Shown: one piece after another, positions 1 through 7,741 of the stretch
Position numbering within the stretch: position 1 is the stretch's first letter
How the letters are laid out: every line of letters begins with the position of its first letter
NCBI GenBank assembly: GCA_002431305.1
Contig: DJEG01000056.1
Span: 1-21,740, forward strand
Direction of reading: 5' to 3'
Origin: Ruminococcaceae bacterium UBA5904
GTDB taxonomy: Bacteria > Bacillota > Clostridia > Oscillospirales > Acutalibacteraceae
Length of the DNA: 21,740 bases
The notes under the pieces: model-generated
Told to the model about the DNA's origin: nothing
Database searches by the model: none
The model's input: the letters and a program-made list of their open reading frames with translations, nothing else
Translations under genes and position numbers: made by a program

Positions 1-7
1 AATAATG

Positions 8-46
8 AAACCGGGACTTGATTAAAAAAATCGAGTCCCGGTTTTT
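8..46. terminator. Intergenic hairpin terminator, probably bidirectional
   Basis: Positions 8-21 pair with 31-44 as a 14-bp stem with one G-T wobble on the plus strand; the loop is A-rich. Five T follow on the plus strand (42-46), and A-rich sequence precedes the stem, so it can also act on minus-strand transcripts. It lies 17 bases past the stop of the minus-strand gene at 63-713. The stronger T-run and the wobble that pairs only in plus-strand RNA suggest it also ends a plus-strand gene left of the window, which would be convergent. That gene is not visible here. Confidence 0.8.
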
Positions 47-62
47 AATAAATAATACTATA

Positions 63-713
63 TTATTTATCCTTAAGTTTTGTTAATGTTTTAACGTCTT
101 TTGTCGTAATGTTATCTGGATTCATTGACATGGATTTTTTCATTTGTCCCGGAGTGTTTGCCGTCCACAGGGAAACGAGAAGTCCGTTTTTTTGAAGTGC
201 TGATACAAGATGTTTTGTCGCAAAACGGAAATTTGTATTAAGCCCGATCGCTCCGCTTTCTTTTACGGTTTTGACAACATAGTCAATGTATTTTTTTGAA
301 TGAATTTTAAATCTGTTCGGGAAAAAATTAAGGTAATAATCTATTCCGCCCGCATCTTTTTTTACAGAAGCCACGAACCGTGAATCAACGCCCGTGAGGA
401 ATATTCTGTTTTCAAGCGAATATTTCTTTGCAAGGGGCAGAATTACCCCGAGGTTTTTATCGCTTTTTATATCAATATTTATTTTTAATTCGGGATAGTG
501 CGAAAGTAGTTCGAACGCATTTTCGAGTGTAACTTCATTTCCGGCAGGCGTATTGTGACTTAAAACAGGGGAGTTATTTCGAGTGAAATTTAAATCGAAT
601 TCGGTTATGTCCGCTCCGAAATCAACCGCCTTTTTTATAGATTCGAGCGAATTCATTTTTGTTGACATGCATCCCGTATGAGCTGTGACAGTAAAATCAG
701 TATTATGTTTCAT
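63..713 (-). CDS. Divergent glycerophosphodiester phosphodiesterase-like protein
   Basis: A 216-residue protein of the GDPD/PI-PLC TIM-barrel family, whose members hydrolyse glycerophosphodiesters to glycerol-3-phosphate and an alcohol. The family signature is present but altered. The usual HRG is H12-T13-G14, the E-x-D metal pair is E38/D40, and the second histidine is H53 followed by Asn where Asp is usual. IDIK (about 81-84) stands for the family's IEiK. The C-terminus has the typical LWTAN strand (usual form VWTVN) and ends near INTT-like sequence. There is no signal peptide or membrane segment, so it is probably cytoplasmic. I chose the ATG at 713 because GGAG lies 7 bases upstream; a longer frame from 755 has no ribosome binding site and would run through a hairpin. 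It is short for the family (often 240-300). It lies downstream of the phosphatase gene, with a hairpin between and no obvious promoter of its own, so it may depend on read-through. The fold is likely; the catalytic specificity is unknown. Confidence 0.75.
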   Translation of the reverse strand: MKHNTDFTVTAHTGCMSTKMNSLESIKKAVDFGADITEFDLNFTRNNSPVLSHNTPAGNEVTLENAFELLSHYPELKINIDIKSDKNLGVILPLAKKYSLENRIFLTGVDSRFVASVKKDAGGIDYYLNFFPNRFKIHSKKYIDYVVKTVKESGAIGLNTNFRFATKHLVSALQKNGLLVSLWTANTPGQMKKSMSMNPDNITTKDVKTLTKLKDK

Positions 714-737
714 GTTTTTTCTCCGATTCTTTTTAAG

Positions 738-773
738 AAAACCGCCGTAAGTCATAGGACTGCGGCGGCTTTT
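738..773 (-). terminator. Hairpin terminator after the metallophosphoesterase gene
   Basis: Six G:C pairs (742-747 with 763-768) flanked by A/T pairs. On the minus strand the stem is followed by TTTTCTT. It sits 16 bases past the stop of the phosphatase gene and 25 bases before the start of the GDPD-like gene. It is a moderate terminator that may let some transcription through to the next gene. Confidence 0.65.
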
Positions 774-788
774 ATTGTGTTTAATAAA

Positions 789-2273
789 TCAGAACGTTCC
801 GTCTGTAATGTAGCTTTTGATAATGTCGGGAGCCGCTTTTATGAACTTAGGAAGCCATGTTCCGAACGCATATACAAGAAGATTAAGAACGGAAGCTATG
901 GAGTTAAGTCCGTAGGAAAGCTTTGACGTTGTGTTGTCACCCGTGAATGTGGGAACGTTCTTGCCGACTTCTTTAGAAAGGGTAAACGAATCTATCTGCG
1001 TTACGGTACCTTCGGGATTCTCTTCGCTTTCATCGGTGATAATGTATGAATCAAACGTAAGTTTTCCTCCGTTTACAGTTATCGTATTATAGCATGAACC
1101 AATATAAAGGTCTTTCTGAGAATCAAAATCCTTGCCGTTAAAATACTTGCCGTCTCTCTGAGAAACCATAGTATTAATGAATTCCATAGGAGTGAAGTTG
1201 TTTACAGCGAAAGGTCTGACCTGATATCTCTTGCTTCCTGCGGTTCCGCACAGAACATATGTTGCGCCGCCCTCTTTTACTTCGTTGCCGGTAAGGGATT
1301 TTGTTCTGAGGTACTGATGGTCATGACCGGAAATTATAAGGTCAACGCCCGTCTTGTCGCAAACTGCGGTAAGAGCCTGCTGAAGATACATAGCGTCGGG
1401 CCACTTACCGTCCTTGCCGAGTGTGTAAGGCGTCTTGTGCATGCTTACGATTTTCCAGTCTTTGTTTGTTTTGTTCATATCATTCTCAAGCCATTTGAGC
1501 TGAGCCTGCGATATGCTGAGAATATCATTTGTATTAAGAACCGCAATGTGAGTGTTGCCGTAATCGAACGAATAGTTAACACCGTCGTTTACCTGAACGC
1601 TTTCGGATGTGTCAAGGTTGAACATGTTGTTGAACCAGTGGGGGCATCCGAGTCCGTCATGGTTGCCCGATACGGGAGCAAGCGTATTATTAAGGCAAAT
1701 AGAATCAAATGCTTCTGCATAGTAATTCCATTCCTCATTGGTGCTGTCGTTGGTGAAGTCGCCGAGGTTAATCATGAGGTCGAACGGAGCCGCGGAACTG
1801 TTAAGTCCGGCATTAACCGCTCTTGCACCTACAAGAAAGTTATTAAGAGAGCTTGCCTGTACGTCGGCATAAACGAGGATGTTAACATTGCTGTCGCCGT
1901 CATCGGTCGTAAATGTTCCGACATCGCTCCATGTTTTGCCGTCGCCTACTTTATAGGTGTAGGTCGTGTCCGCGCTTAAACCGGAAACGGTTACCTTGTG
2001 CATATAGTAGCCTTCCCATTCCTCGCACGAATCGGTAAACTGAAGTTTTGCCGAGATATCAACGCCGTTTTTCATTATGAGAACAGCGCTGTCACAGTCT
2101 TCCTTCGTGTACCAACAGAAACCTCTGGACGACTGTGTGTTTCCGTTAACGGTGCACGAAATCCTGAAATAATTGTTATCCGTTACATAATCTGCGTAAG
2201 CGCCCGTTCCGAGAGGGAAGACAAGCAGCAGGGTAAGAAGCAGACAGAGAACTTTTTTAAAGTTTCTTTTCAT
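789..2273 (-). CDS. Secreted purple-acid-phosphatase-like metallophosphoesterase
   Basis: A 494-residue exported phosphoesterase. The signal peptide has a Lys/Arg n-region and a Leu-rich core, with likely cleavage after AYA (residue 27). Residues about 33-123 form the purple acid phosphatase N-terminal (fibronectin-III-like) domain, ending in GDGKTWSDVGTFTT. Residues about 130-345 are the calcineurin-like dinuclear metal domain: D137-V-Q139, G171-D172, G203-N-H-D206, H279 and G316-H-D-H319. Gln at 139 replaces the usual His of the first motif, a variation I believe is common in bacterial PAP-like proteins. A C-terminal hydrophobic or amphipathic stretch (about 457-480) could hold it at the membrane; no LPXTG sorting signal is seen. 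I chose the ATG at 2273 because AAGGAG lies 11 bases upstream; an in-frame GTG at 2285 overlaps that ribosome binding site. The gene has its own sigma-A promoter and terminator. Phosphomonoesterase or diesterase activity on external substrates is inferred; the substrate is unknown. Confidence 0.88.
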   Translation of the reverse strand: MKRNFKKVLCLLLTLLLVFPLGTGAYADYVTDNNYFRISCTVNGNTQSSRGFCWYTKEDCDSAVLIMKNGVDISAKLQFTDSCEEWEGYYMHKVTVSGLSADTTYTYKVGDGKTWSDVGTFTTDDGDSNVNILVYADVQASSLNNFLVGARAVNAGLNSSAAPFDLMINLGDFTNDSTNEEWNYYAEAFDSICLNNTLAPVSGNHDGLGCPHWFNNMFNLDTSESVQVNDGVNYSFDYGNTHIAVLNTNDILSISQAQLKWLENDMNKTNKDWKIVSMHKTPYTLGKDGKWPDAMYLQQALTAVCDKTGVDLIISGHDHQYLRTKSLTGNEVKEGGATYVLCGTAGSKRYQVRPFAVNNFTPMEFINTMVSQRDGKYFNGKDFDSQKDLYIGSCYNTITVNGGKLTFDSYIITDESEENPEGTVTQIDSFTLSKEVGKNVPTFTGDNTTSKLSYGLNSIASVLNLLVYAFGTWLPKFIKAAPDIIKSYITDGTF

Positions 2274-2319
2274 TTGTAGTTGCACTCCTTTGTAGTTTTG
2301 GAATTTCTTTTACTTATTA

Positions 2320-2348
2320 ATTATACATATAAATAACATAAAATACAA
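2320..2348 (-). promoter_or_regulatory. Sigma-A-type promoter for the metallophosphoesterase gene
   Basis: On the minus strand, TTGTAT (-35, 2343-2348) and a perfect TATAAT (-10, 2320-2325) are separated by 17 bases. The start codon lies about 46 bases downstream of the -10 box, with AAGGAG between. Confidence 0.75.
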
Positions 2349-2350
2349 GC

Positions 2351-2367
2351 GTTATTTTGAAAATAAC
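2351..2367. promoter_or_regulatory. Perfect A/T-rich palindrome upstream of the promoter; candidate operator
   Basis: GTTATTTTGAAAATAAC is a perfect 8-bp inverted repeat around one central base. It begins 3 bases upstream of the -35 box of the phosphatase promoter, the position of an activator site, and lies between that promoter and the terminator of the yfhO gene. I cannot assign it to a known regulator. Confidence 0.4.
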
Positions 2368-2372
2368 AACAT

Positions 2373-2408
2373 AAAAAAAGCGAAGCCTGAAAATCGACTT
2401 CGCTTTTT
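2373..2408 (-). terminator. Rho-independent terminator of the YfhO-LysM gene
   Basis: An 11-bp perfect stem (2375-2385 with 2398-2408) with a 12-base loop. On the minus strand it is followed by a run of seven T. It lies 15 bases past the stop codon of the gene at 2423-6007. The plus strand also ends in five T, but no plus-strand gene precedes it. Confidence 0.9.
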
Positions 2409-2422
2409 AATGATGATTGTAA

Positions 2423-5400
2423 TTACGGGTTGGGAAGATTTACAATATCTCCGACTTTAAATGTCTGTTTTCCTCCGTTGATATTATAGAACTCCTGAAG
2501 ATATTTATTGGGCTCAAGTCCGTTCTTTCTGAGAATTGAGAACGGATAATCTCCGGATTGAACGGTATATGTTTTATAACCGCCCTCGGGAGCCGGAGTT
2601 GTATCAGGAGTTTTTGTCGTAGTCTCCGGAGCCTTTGTTGTAGTTTCAGGCGCCTCGGTTGTTTTTTCGGGCGCTTTGGTCGTGGTCTCGGGAGCTTTTG
2701 TCGTTGTTTCGGTTTCGGTTGTGGTTTCTTTTGTTGTGTCGACGGAGTTTGAAGTTGCTCGCATTCCGCTGATTTCATCCTGTAAGAGAGAAATCTGCTG
2801 ATCCTGTGCCTCATTGTTCTTTTTGTGCATTGAATTAAGAGACGTAAGCAGAAGAACAAGACAAGCAATTATTACAAACAGAACTGAAATAAGGGAAAAA
2901 GTAGTTATTTTGAATTTTTTAGACACTTTTGTGGGTTTTTCAATAATTGTCTCTTTAATTACCGTCGGATTTTCCTGTTTTTTTTTGCGTTCAGAATCCA
3001 TTCCGCTCTCTATTGCCATGATTGCGTCAATCTGTGCCTGAGCGAGTGCCTTTGCTTTTTCCTGAGTTTTTTTCCACTCGTCAGCTTCGTTTAAAACGGA
3101 TTCCCATGCGCTGTCCGAAGCGGGAGTGCCGTCGTTTTCCGACGGGGTATAAAACGAGGATAACTCATCTTCAAATTCCGTAGAATTTTCGGCTTCTTTT
3201 TCTTCAAGCTCAGCCTGTTTTTTCTCCTCCTCGGCGGTGAAATCTCTCCATTTTCCGAGTTCAAGATTATCATTCTTGTATTTTGATGAGAAAACGGAAA
3301 CTTTCTTCTTTTTCATTATTATAAGAAGAATGAATATTACGATTGCCGCGGCGCTTACCGCACAGCCTATAAGCAGACCCTTGGGAGTATATTTAAATTC
3401 GATGGTATGCTCTCCGGCGCTTGTGTAGATTCCGGTGAATGCGTTTCCGATTTTTACGATATTATCGGAGCTTACTTTTTCGCCGTCGATAAAGATGTTC
3501 CAGCTATCATCATAGGGAACGGATGTGAATATCATACCGTTATCCTGAACAGAAATTGTTCCTGAGAAATGAGAGTCGCTGAATTTCTTATCGTCAAGAG
3601 TTAATACACCGTTTGAAACGATTGTATCATAGCCTTTCTTGAAGTTAGCGTCGTTGAGAGTTTTTGCGTAAACGGTTACCGGGCAGGATGATTTACCGTC
3701 GTCAAGTCCGAGTGTTACATAAACGTCACTGTCTGCTTCGATAAGTCCGCAGTCGATAATGAAAGGTTCTGAGAAGTCTACAGTTATCATAGTACCGTTT
3801 ATTGTTACATAACCGGTGGAGCAGTCGCTGCATGAAACGTAAAGGTATACATTCTTTGTCTCATTGGGGGTAACTTTAAGCATAAGTTCCGCCGAACTGT
3901 CGTCGGATGTTCCTGTTTTTGTAAGAGTAAATGTTTTGTTATTAACGTCTTCGTCGTTAAGAGAGACAATATTCGACTGGCTCATTACCGATACATCAAT
4001 GTCGTCAAATACGCCGTCGACCCCTGTTACGAGTTTCCAAAGACTGCTCTGAATTTCAAAAGGATTTTTTCCTTCGAACTCCCAGTCAGTGTCTACACCC
4101 GCTTTTGAACTGAATGCAAGGGGAAGGTCGTAGAGATAATCGTATACTGTCATATCATCAATCGACGTGAGTTCTTTATAGAGATTATCACCGAAATTCG
4201 TTTTGTAGTTGTCAGTCTTTGTATATTCGGAATTGTCAACAATATAATCGATTCCGAACAGTGTATTGAATACCGCTGTCTGACAGTGATATGTGTAGCT
4301 GTTGATATCGTTGCCGGAGAGACCGATTTTGCTCATAAGGTGCGAGAGGTCTTCATACGCCATGGATGTGAATGTCGACGCGCCGTTATATCCGTACCAG
4401 CAGTTATCCATTCTTCTGACGATTGATGCGAGCTCCATTCTGTAGAACGTATCTTTGCCCTCAAGTTCGTCGAGATAATCTATGCACTTGTTAACCTCTT
4501 CATATCCCTCGATATAATTTGTTTTATCCTGAGAGATAACATAGTTGCTTGTATCTGCTACGAGTATTTCCGTGCATACGGCACATGCAAGCAGAACGCA
4601 AATATATGACTTAACCTGCTTTTTGTCTTTCATAAGCGCGAAGATGATCGCATATATAATAGCAAAAGCAACTCCGGTCCAAATTGAAAGCGACGAAACG
4701 TTTTTGGAGCCGAGTTCCTCGACCGCAACAATGAACGCCACTAATGCGACGGACGAGCCGAGACACGCTTTAAGACTGATTTTGTCAAGCGAAATAATAA
4801 CTTTATAAGCAATGAACAAAAGGAAGAACGAGTATGCAAACGAGAATCTGTAAGGCAGGTCGTTGGGAAAGTGGAAGCCGTGCCAGATGTAGTTGAGGTA
4901 GTTTACGTTGAAACTGAAGTAGAAAAATGCAAGCGTAACTGTTGTTGCAATTTTTTCTCTGAGACTGAATTTTTTCGAGAAGAAATATAAAGGTACGAGG
5001 ATCAGAGTAAGCGTACCGCAGTAAACGTTCGGCAAAACGTCGTCTCCGCTGGATCTGATTGTCGTTTTGAGTCCCGGAAGATGATTCGCCAAAAAGTCAA
5101 ACATACTAAAGTATGACGAATAATCAGTTGGGAAAGTTGAAGATGTTGCAGACGAATGCTTAAGTGCAAAATACGTCGGGACAAGCGCAAATGCGGCTAT
5201 GCATGCGGCTCCTATGCTCGCTATTGCGAAAAGCGAACCCGAACGCAGAAATTTACTGTTGAAGAAATTCGTTTTTGCACTGTGACGGTATTTGAGTTTT
5301 ATGATGTAATCGGGATGTTCTTTTTCTGAAATCGAGTACTGTGAGAAGTAGAGGAAAAGGAACATTATTACCGATAGGATACAAACCATATAGCCCATAT

Positions 5401-6007
5401 AATAGTTCGTCACAAGCGTCAGTGCAAGCGTAATAATGTATGTCATGGGCTTATATTTATTTATAATCAGATAAATACCCAAAATAACAAGCGGGAAGAT
5501 GCTCATTGCGTCAAGCCACATTACGTTCCAGTAATAAGCAACGAACCATCCGCTGAACGCATACATCAGTCCGAACGCGGTAGATGAAAGGTCGTACCTT
5601 CCGGTAACGCGTTTGAGCATATATGAAAAAGTGAATGCGGAAACGGAGGCTTTTGTAAGTATCATTGCCGCAACTGCTTCGGGTACGTTGGCATGTCCGA
5701 ATATAAGCACAAACAGCATTGTCGGACTCGAAAGATAGTTAAAATAGTTGCCTAAGAATCCGCTGCCGAAGCCCGATGTGAACGAGTACAGAAGAGACTT
5801 GCCCTGGAATATTCTGTCGTACAGTTCGGCAAAAAGAGGTGCGTACTGATGATAAAGATCCATTCTCAGAATTATATTATCTCCGAGAGGGAAAAATCGA
5901 TAGCACATATATACGAACAGCATTATTACGGCGGCAAGAATCGCAGCAAGGAAGCTGAACTGATTATCGCGCCATAACGAACGTCCGGTGTGTTTTTTTG
6001 ATTTCAA
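2423..6007 (-). CDS. YfhO-family membrane protein fused to an extra TM helix, Thr/Pro stalk and LysM domain
   Basis: A 1194-residue polytopic protein. Residues 1-900 match the YfhO family (GT-C-like membrane proteins; Bacillus and Listeria members are linked to glycosylation of wall polymers such as lipoteichoic acid). They hold about a dozen membrane helices between 17 and 485, a large extracytoplasmic region (about 490-875) with the family's late motif (V830-PYDDSWNIFIDG, then GEHTIEFKYTP), and a helix at 877-898 ending in five Lys. The part beyond is unusual for the family: a charged, Glu/Lys-rich, probably cytoplasmic linker (899-1031), another helix (1032-1056), a short coiled coil (1060-1083), a Thr/Pro/Glu stalk (1090-1142) and a LysM fold (1144-1192; YTVQSGD ... 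FKVGDIVNLP). The positive-inside pattern puts LysM outside, on peptidoglycan. The start is TTG: an in-frame TAA precedes it directly, AAAGGA lies 11 bases upstream, and the next Met (29) is inside the first helix. Known YfhO proteins have about 860 residues. Identity is firm for YfhO and LysM; substrate and role are not known. Confidence 0.88.
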   Translation of the reverse strand: MKSKKHTGRSLWRDNQFSFLAAILAAVIMLFVYMCYRFFPLGDNIILRMDLYHQYAPLFAELYDRIFQGKSLLYSFTSGFGSGFLGNYFNYLSSPTMLFVLIFGHANVPEAVAAMILTKASVSAFTFSYMLKRVTGRYDLSSTAFGLMYAFSGWFVAYYWNVMWLDAMSIFPLVILGIYLIINKYKPMTYIITLALTLVTNYYMGYMVCILSVIMFLFLYFSQYSISEKEHPDYIIKLKYRHSAKTNFFNSKFLRSGSLFAIASIGAACIAAFALVPTYFALKHSSATSSTFPTDYSSYFSMFDFLANHLPGLKTTIRSSGDDVLPNVYCGTLTLILVPLYFFSKKFSLREKIATTVTLAFFYFSFNVNYLNYIWHGFHFPNDLPYRFSFAYSFFLLFIAYKVIISLDKISLKACLGSSVALVAFIVAVEELGSKNVSSLSIWTGVAFAIIYAIIFALMKDKKQVKSYICVLLACAVCTEILVADTSNYVISQDKTNYIEGYEEVNKCIDYLDELEGKDTFYRMELASIVRRMDNCWYGYNGASTFTSMAYEDLSHLMSKIGLSGNDINSYTYHCQTAVFNTLFGIDYIVDNSEYTKTDNYKTNFGDNLYKELTSIDDMTVYDYLYDLPLAFSSKAGVDTDWEFEGKNPFEIQSSLWKLVTGVDGVFDDIDVSVMSQSNIVSLNDEDVNNKTFTLTKTGTSDDSSAELMLKVTPNETKNVYLYVSCSDCSTGYVTINGTMITVDFSEPFIIDCGLIEADSDVYVTLGLDDGKSSCPVTVYAKTLNDANFKKGYDTIVSNGVLTLDDKKFSDSHFSGTISVQDNGMIFTSVPYDDSWNIFIDGEKVSSDNIVKIGNAFTGIYTSAGEHTIEFKYTPKGLLIGCAVSAAAIVIFILLIIMKKKKVSVFSSKYKNDNLELGKWRDFTAEEEKKQAELEEKEAENSTEFEDELSSFYTPSENDGTPASDSAWESVLNEADEWKKTQEKAKALAQAQIDAIMAIESGMDSERKKKQENPTVIKETIIEKPTKVSKKFKITTFSLISVLFVIIACLVLLLTSLNSMHKKNNEAQDQQISLLQDEISGMRATSNSVDTTKETTTETETTTKAPETTTKAPEKTTEAPETTTKAPETTTKTPDTTPAPEGGYKTYTVQSGDYPFSILRKNGLEPNKYLQEFYNINGGKQTFKVGDIVNLPNP
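2582..2740 (-). repeat. In-frame repeat coding for the Thr/Pro stalk
   Basis: Codes for residues about 1090-1142 of the YfhO-LysM protein: imperfect copies of a 7-residue unit (APETTTK and variants such as APEKTTE and TPDTTPA). It is low-complexity and probably extends the LysM domain away from the membrane. Such 21-base repeats can change copy number between strains. Confidence 0.8.
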
Positions 6008-6033
6008 TTAAGATCATATCCTTTCGTTAGTTT

Positions 6034-6062
6034 GCATATACTTCAATATTTTAGCATATGTT
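6034..6062 (+). promoter_or_regulatory. Candidate sigma-E promoter for the spoIIIA operon
   Basis: GCATATA (6034-6040) and CATATGTT (6055-6062) are spaced 14 bases apart. This resembles the mother-cell sigma-E pattern (kmATATT, about 14 bases, CATACAAT), and spoIIIA is a known sigma-E operon in Bacillus subtilis. The match is partial, and the site overlaps the opposite yfhO promoter. A perfect TATAAT at 6083-6088 lacks a -35 partner. Confidence 0.4.
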
Positions 6063-6076
6063 TTATTAATTATCAA
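6048..6076 (-). promoter_or_regulatory. Sigma-A-type promoter for the YfhO-LysM gene
   Basis: On the minus strand, TTGATA (-35, 6071-6076) and TAAAAT (-10, 6048-6053) are 17 bases apart, with TG one base before the -10 box (extended -10). The predicted leader to the TTG start is about 35 bases. Confidence 0.7.
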
Positions 6077-6114
6077 TAGTAATATAATATAAAATTTAAA
6101 AAGGTGACGGAAAA

Positions 6115-7020
6115 ATGTTAAAAGCGTCGGAATTTAAAAACGTGCTGTGCATACTGCCCGAAAAAATAAGATTATGTTTTGAAAATCTGCCTGAGGATAT
6201 TCTCGGTTCTGTGACCGAAATACGCATACGCAAAGATAAACCCGTTATGTTTTACGGCGGATTCGGCGCGGTATTTGCCGTAAATTCAGGCTCGGTCAGC
6301 AGATTGTTTTCTCAAAGATGTCTGTTTGCGGATAAGGAAGATATTGAACGGATTATCGCAAGAGCGTCGGGGTATTCGCTTTACAGTCATTTTGATGAAC
6401 TGGCAAACGGATTTATAACGTTAAACGGCGGGCACAGAATCGGCATAGGCGCCACGGCCGTTAAAAACGGAGAAAGTTTCCGCGATATTGAGTCTCTTAA
6501 TATAAGACTTGCGCGCTCACACAAACGATGCGCCGATTTTATATGCTCTGAAATTTTTAAAAACGGACTGTGCAGTTTTCTTATTGCGGGACCTCCGGGA
6601 AGCGGTAAAACGACGATTCTCAGAGATATCGCCGTTGCACTGTCGGAAAATCCGAAATACGGGTATCCGCGCGTAACCTTGGCTGACGAGCGGTTCGAAC
6701 TGTCGGAATGTGTATCTGCCGGTGAACTTAAGTGCTGTGACGTTATAAAAGGATATACGAAAGAACGAGCATTCGAAACTGCGCTTCGCTCTCTGTGTCC
6801 GGATATTATAATTTCGGACGAGCTGTCGTTTAAGGACGCTCTTATTACCGAAAAAATACTTGACTGCGGTGTTTTTGCCGGGGTCAGCGTTCATGCCTCG
6901 AATATTGAGGACTTATATGAAAAAGAGGGGATAGGAGATCTCGTCAAAGACGGAAAATTCAAAAAAACAGTCATTCTTGAGGGTAAAAATATTCCCGGAA
7001 AAGTGAAGGAAATTATATAG
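6115..7020 (+). CDS. spoIIIAA: Stage III sporulation protein AA, secretion-type ATPase
   Basis: A 301-residue cytoplasmic ATPase of the SpoIIIA-SpoIIQ complex, the channel between mother cell and forespore needed for late forespore gene expression. It is related to type II/IV secretion ATPases. Visible features are the Walker A loop G159-PPGSGKTT, a Walker B-like IIISDE with D235-E236, and a late SVHASN motif with H260. The N-terminal part (1-130) holds the family's EIRIRKDKPV and GGHRIGIG segments. AAGGTGA lies 7 bases before the ATG. First gene of a contiguous spoIIIAA-AH operon; length is as usual (B. subtilis about 307). Expected control is by sigma-E in the mother cell. Confidence 0.95.
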   Translation: MLKASEFKNVLCILPEKIRLCFENLPEDILGSVTEIRIRKDKPVMFYGGFGAVFAVNSGSVSRLFSQRCLFADKEDIERIIARASGYSLYSHFDELANGFITLNGGHRIGIGATAVKNGESFRDIESLNIRLARSHKRCADFICSEIFKNGLCSFLIAGPPGSGKTTILRDIAVALSENPKYGYPRVTLADERFELSECVSAGELKCCDVIKGYTKERAFETALRSLCPDIIISDELSFKDALITEKILDCGVFAGVSVHASNIEDLYEKEGIGDLVKDGKFKKTVILEGKNIPGKVKEII

Positions 7021-7034
7021 GAGGCGCAAAAAAA

Positions 7035-7538
7035 ATGAATACAGCCGCCGCGGTTTTCATATGTATACCTGCCGTTTTCTATGCGGTTTTTATGCGGTAT
7101 CAAACTATGAAGAAAATTAAATTTTTTGAAAGTTTTTATAAATTTACATATCTTTTCGGCGTGTATTCTTCAGCATCGGGACGCGAAATCACGGAAGTCG
7201 TTTTTGATATATTAAAAAATGAAAATTCATCCGTTCTCAAGTTCGCAGAAAACGCATGCAAAAAAGCCGAAAACGGGACAAATCTTGCACGGTCATGGAA
7301 TGAGTCCGTAGAGCACGAATGCAGAATTCTGAATTCCGGCGAAAAAGCTCTTGTCCGACGTTTTATAAGCGCGGTAAGTGCAGGGGACATTTATACGCAG
7401 GAGAAAACAATGAAAATATATCTTGAAGAAATTGAAATAAAATTAAAAAATCTTGCGGAATATGAAAAAAAAGATATGAGGGCGAAGTGCGCAGCGGTTA
7501 TTTTCATAGGATGTACGGCAGCACTTGTTGTGATATAG
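7035..7538 (+). CDS. spoIIIAB: Stage III sporulation protein AB
   Basis: A 167-residue membrane protein similar to GspF-like platform proteins of type II secretion systems, taken to pair with the SpoIIIAA ATPase. There is a hydrophobic N-terminal helix (about 3-20), a helical middle with the family-like ASGREITEVV segment, charged helices (115-150), and a C-terminal helix ending in VVI right before the stop, as is typical. It begins 14 bases after spoIIIAA with a strong GGAGG 9 bases upstream. Identification rests on operon position plus length and topology; the sequence itself is weakly conserved. Confidence 0.9.
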   Translation: MNTAAAVFICIPAVFYAVFMRYQTMKKIKFFESFYKFTYLFGVYSSASGREITEVVFDILKNENSSVLKFAENACKKAENGTNLARSWNESVEHECRILNSGEKALVRRFISAVSAGDIYTQEKTMKIYLEEIEIKLKNLAEYEKKDMRAKCAAVIFIGCTAALVVI

Positions 7539-7546
7539 GTGAAAAT

Positions 7547-7741
7547 ATGGACGTTGATATTATTTTTCGAATAGCGGCGATAGGAATAATCGTCGCGGTT
7601 GTAAATCAGATACTTTCTAAATCGGGCAGGGAAGAGTATACAATGATCGTCACTCTTGCAGGGCTTGTGATTGTATTAATGATGATAATTCCCGATATAA
7701 ACGAACTGTTCCGTTACATAAAGTCGGTGTTCGGCTTATGA
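7547..7741 (+). CDS. spoIIIAC: Stage III sporulation protein AC
   Basis: A 64-residue membrane protein with two helices (about 5-22 and 32-50), the usual size for SpoIIIAC, which together with AD forms part of the membrane base of the channel. The typical MDVDIIFRIAAIGI start, NQILSKSGREEYTMIVTLAG middle and PDINELF end are all present. I chose the ATG at 7547 because AGGTGA (7538-7543) precedes it; the open frame extends upstream to 7487, but that part only overlaps the end of spoIIIAB. Its stop overlaps the start of spoIIIAD by four bases. Confidence 0.95.
   Translation: MDVDIIFRIAAIGIIVAVVNQILSKSGREEYTMIVTLAGLVIVLMMIIPDINELFRYIKSVFGL

Noticed and set aside
1317..1979. 220-codon open frame on the plus strand
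   Set aside because: It lies entirely antisense to the well-supported metallophosphoesterase gene, has no ribosome binding site and resembles no protein family.
2582..2740. Tandem 21-base repeats as a CRISPR or satellite array
   Set aside because: The units are imperfect, directly adjacent and in frame; they encode the Thr/Pro stalk of a surface protein.
5966..6017. 17-codon ATG frame overlapping the TTG start of the yfhO-lysM gene
   Set aside because: Its ATG is one base from the AAAGGA site, too close to be used well, and it is out of frame with the main gene; a regulatory upstream frame cannot be shown from sequence.
6083..6088. Perfect TATAAT as a sigma-A promoter for spoIIIA
   Set aside because: No acceptable -35 hexamer lies 16 to 18 bases upstream, and the region is A/T-rich enough to give the hexamer by chance.
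7487..7546. Upstream extension of spoIIIAC
   Set aside because: The extension only overlaps the end of spoIIIAB; family length and the AGGTGA site support the ATG at 7547.
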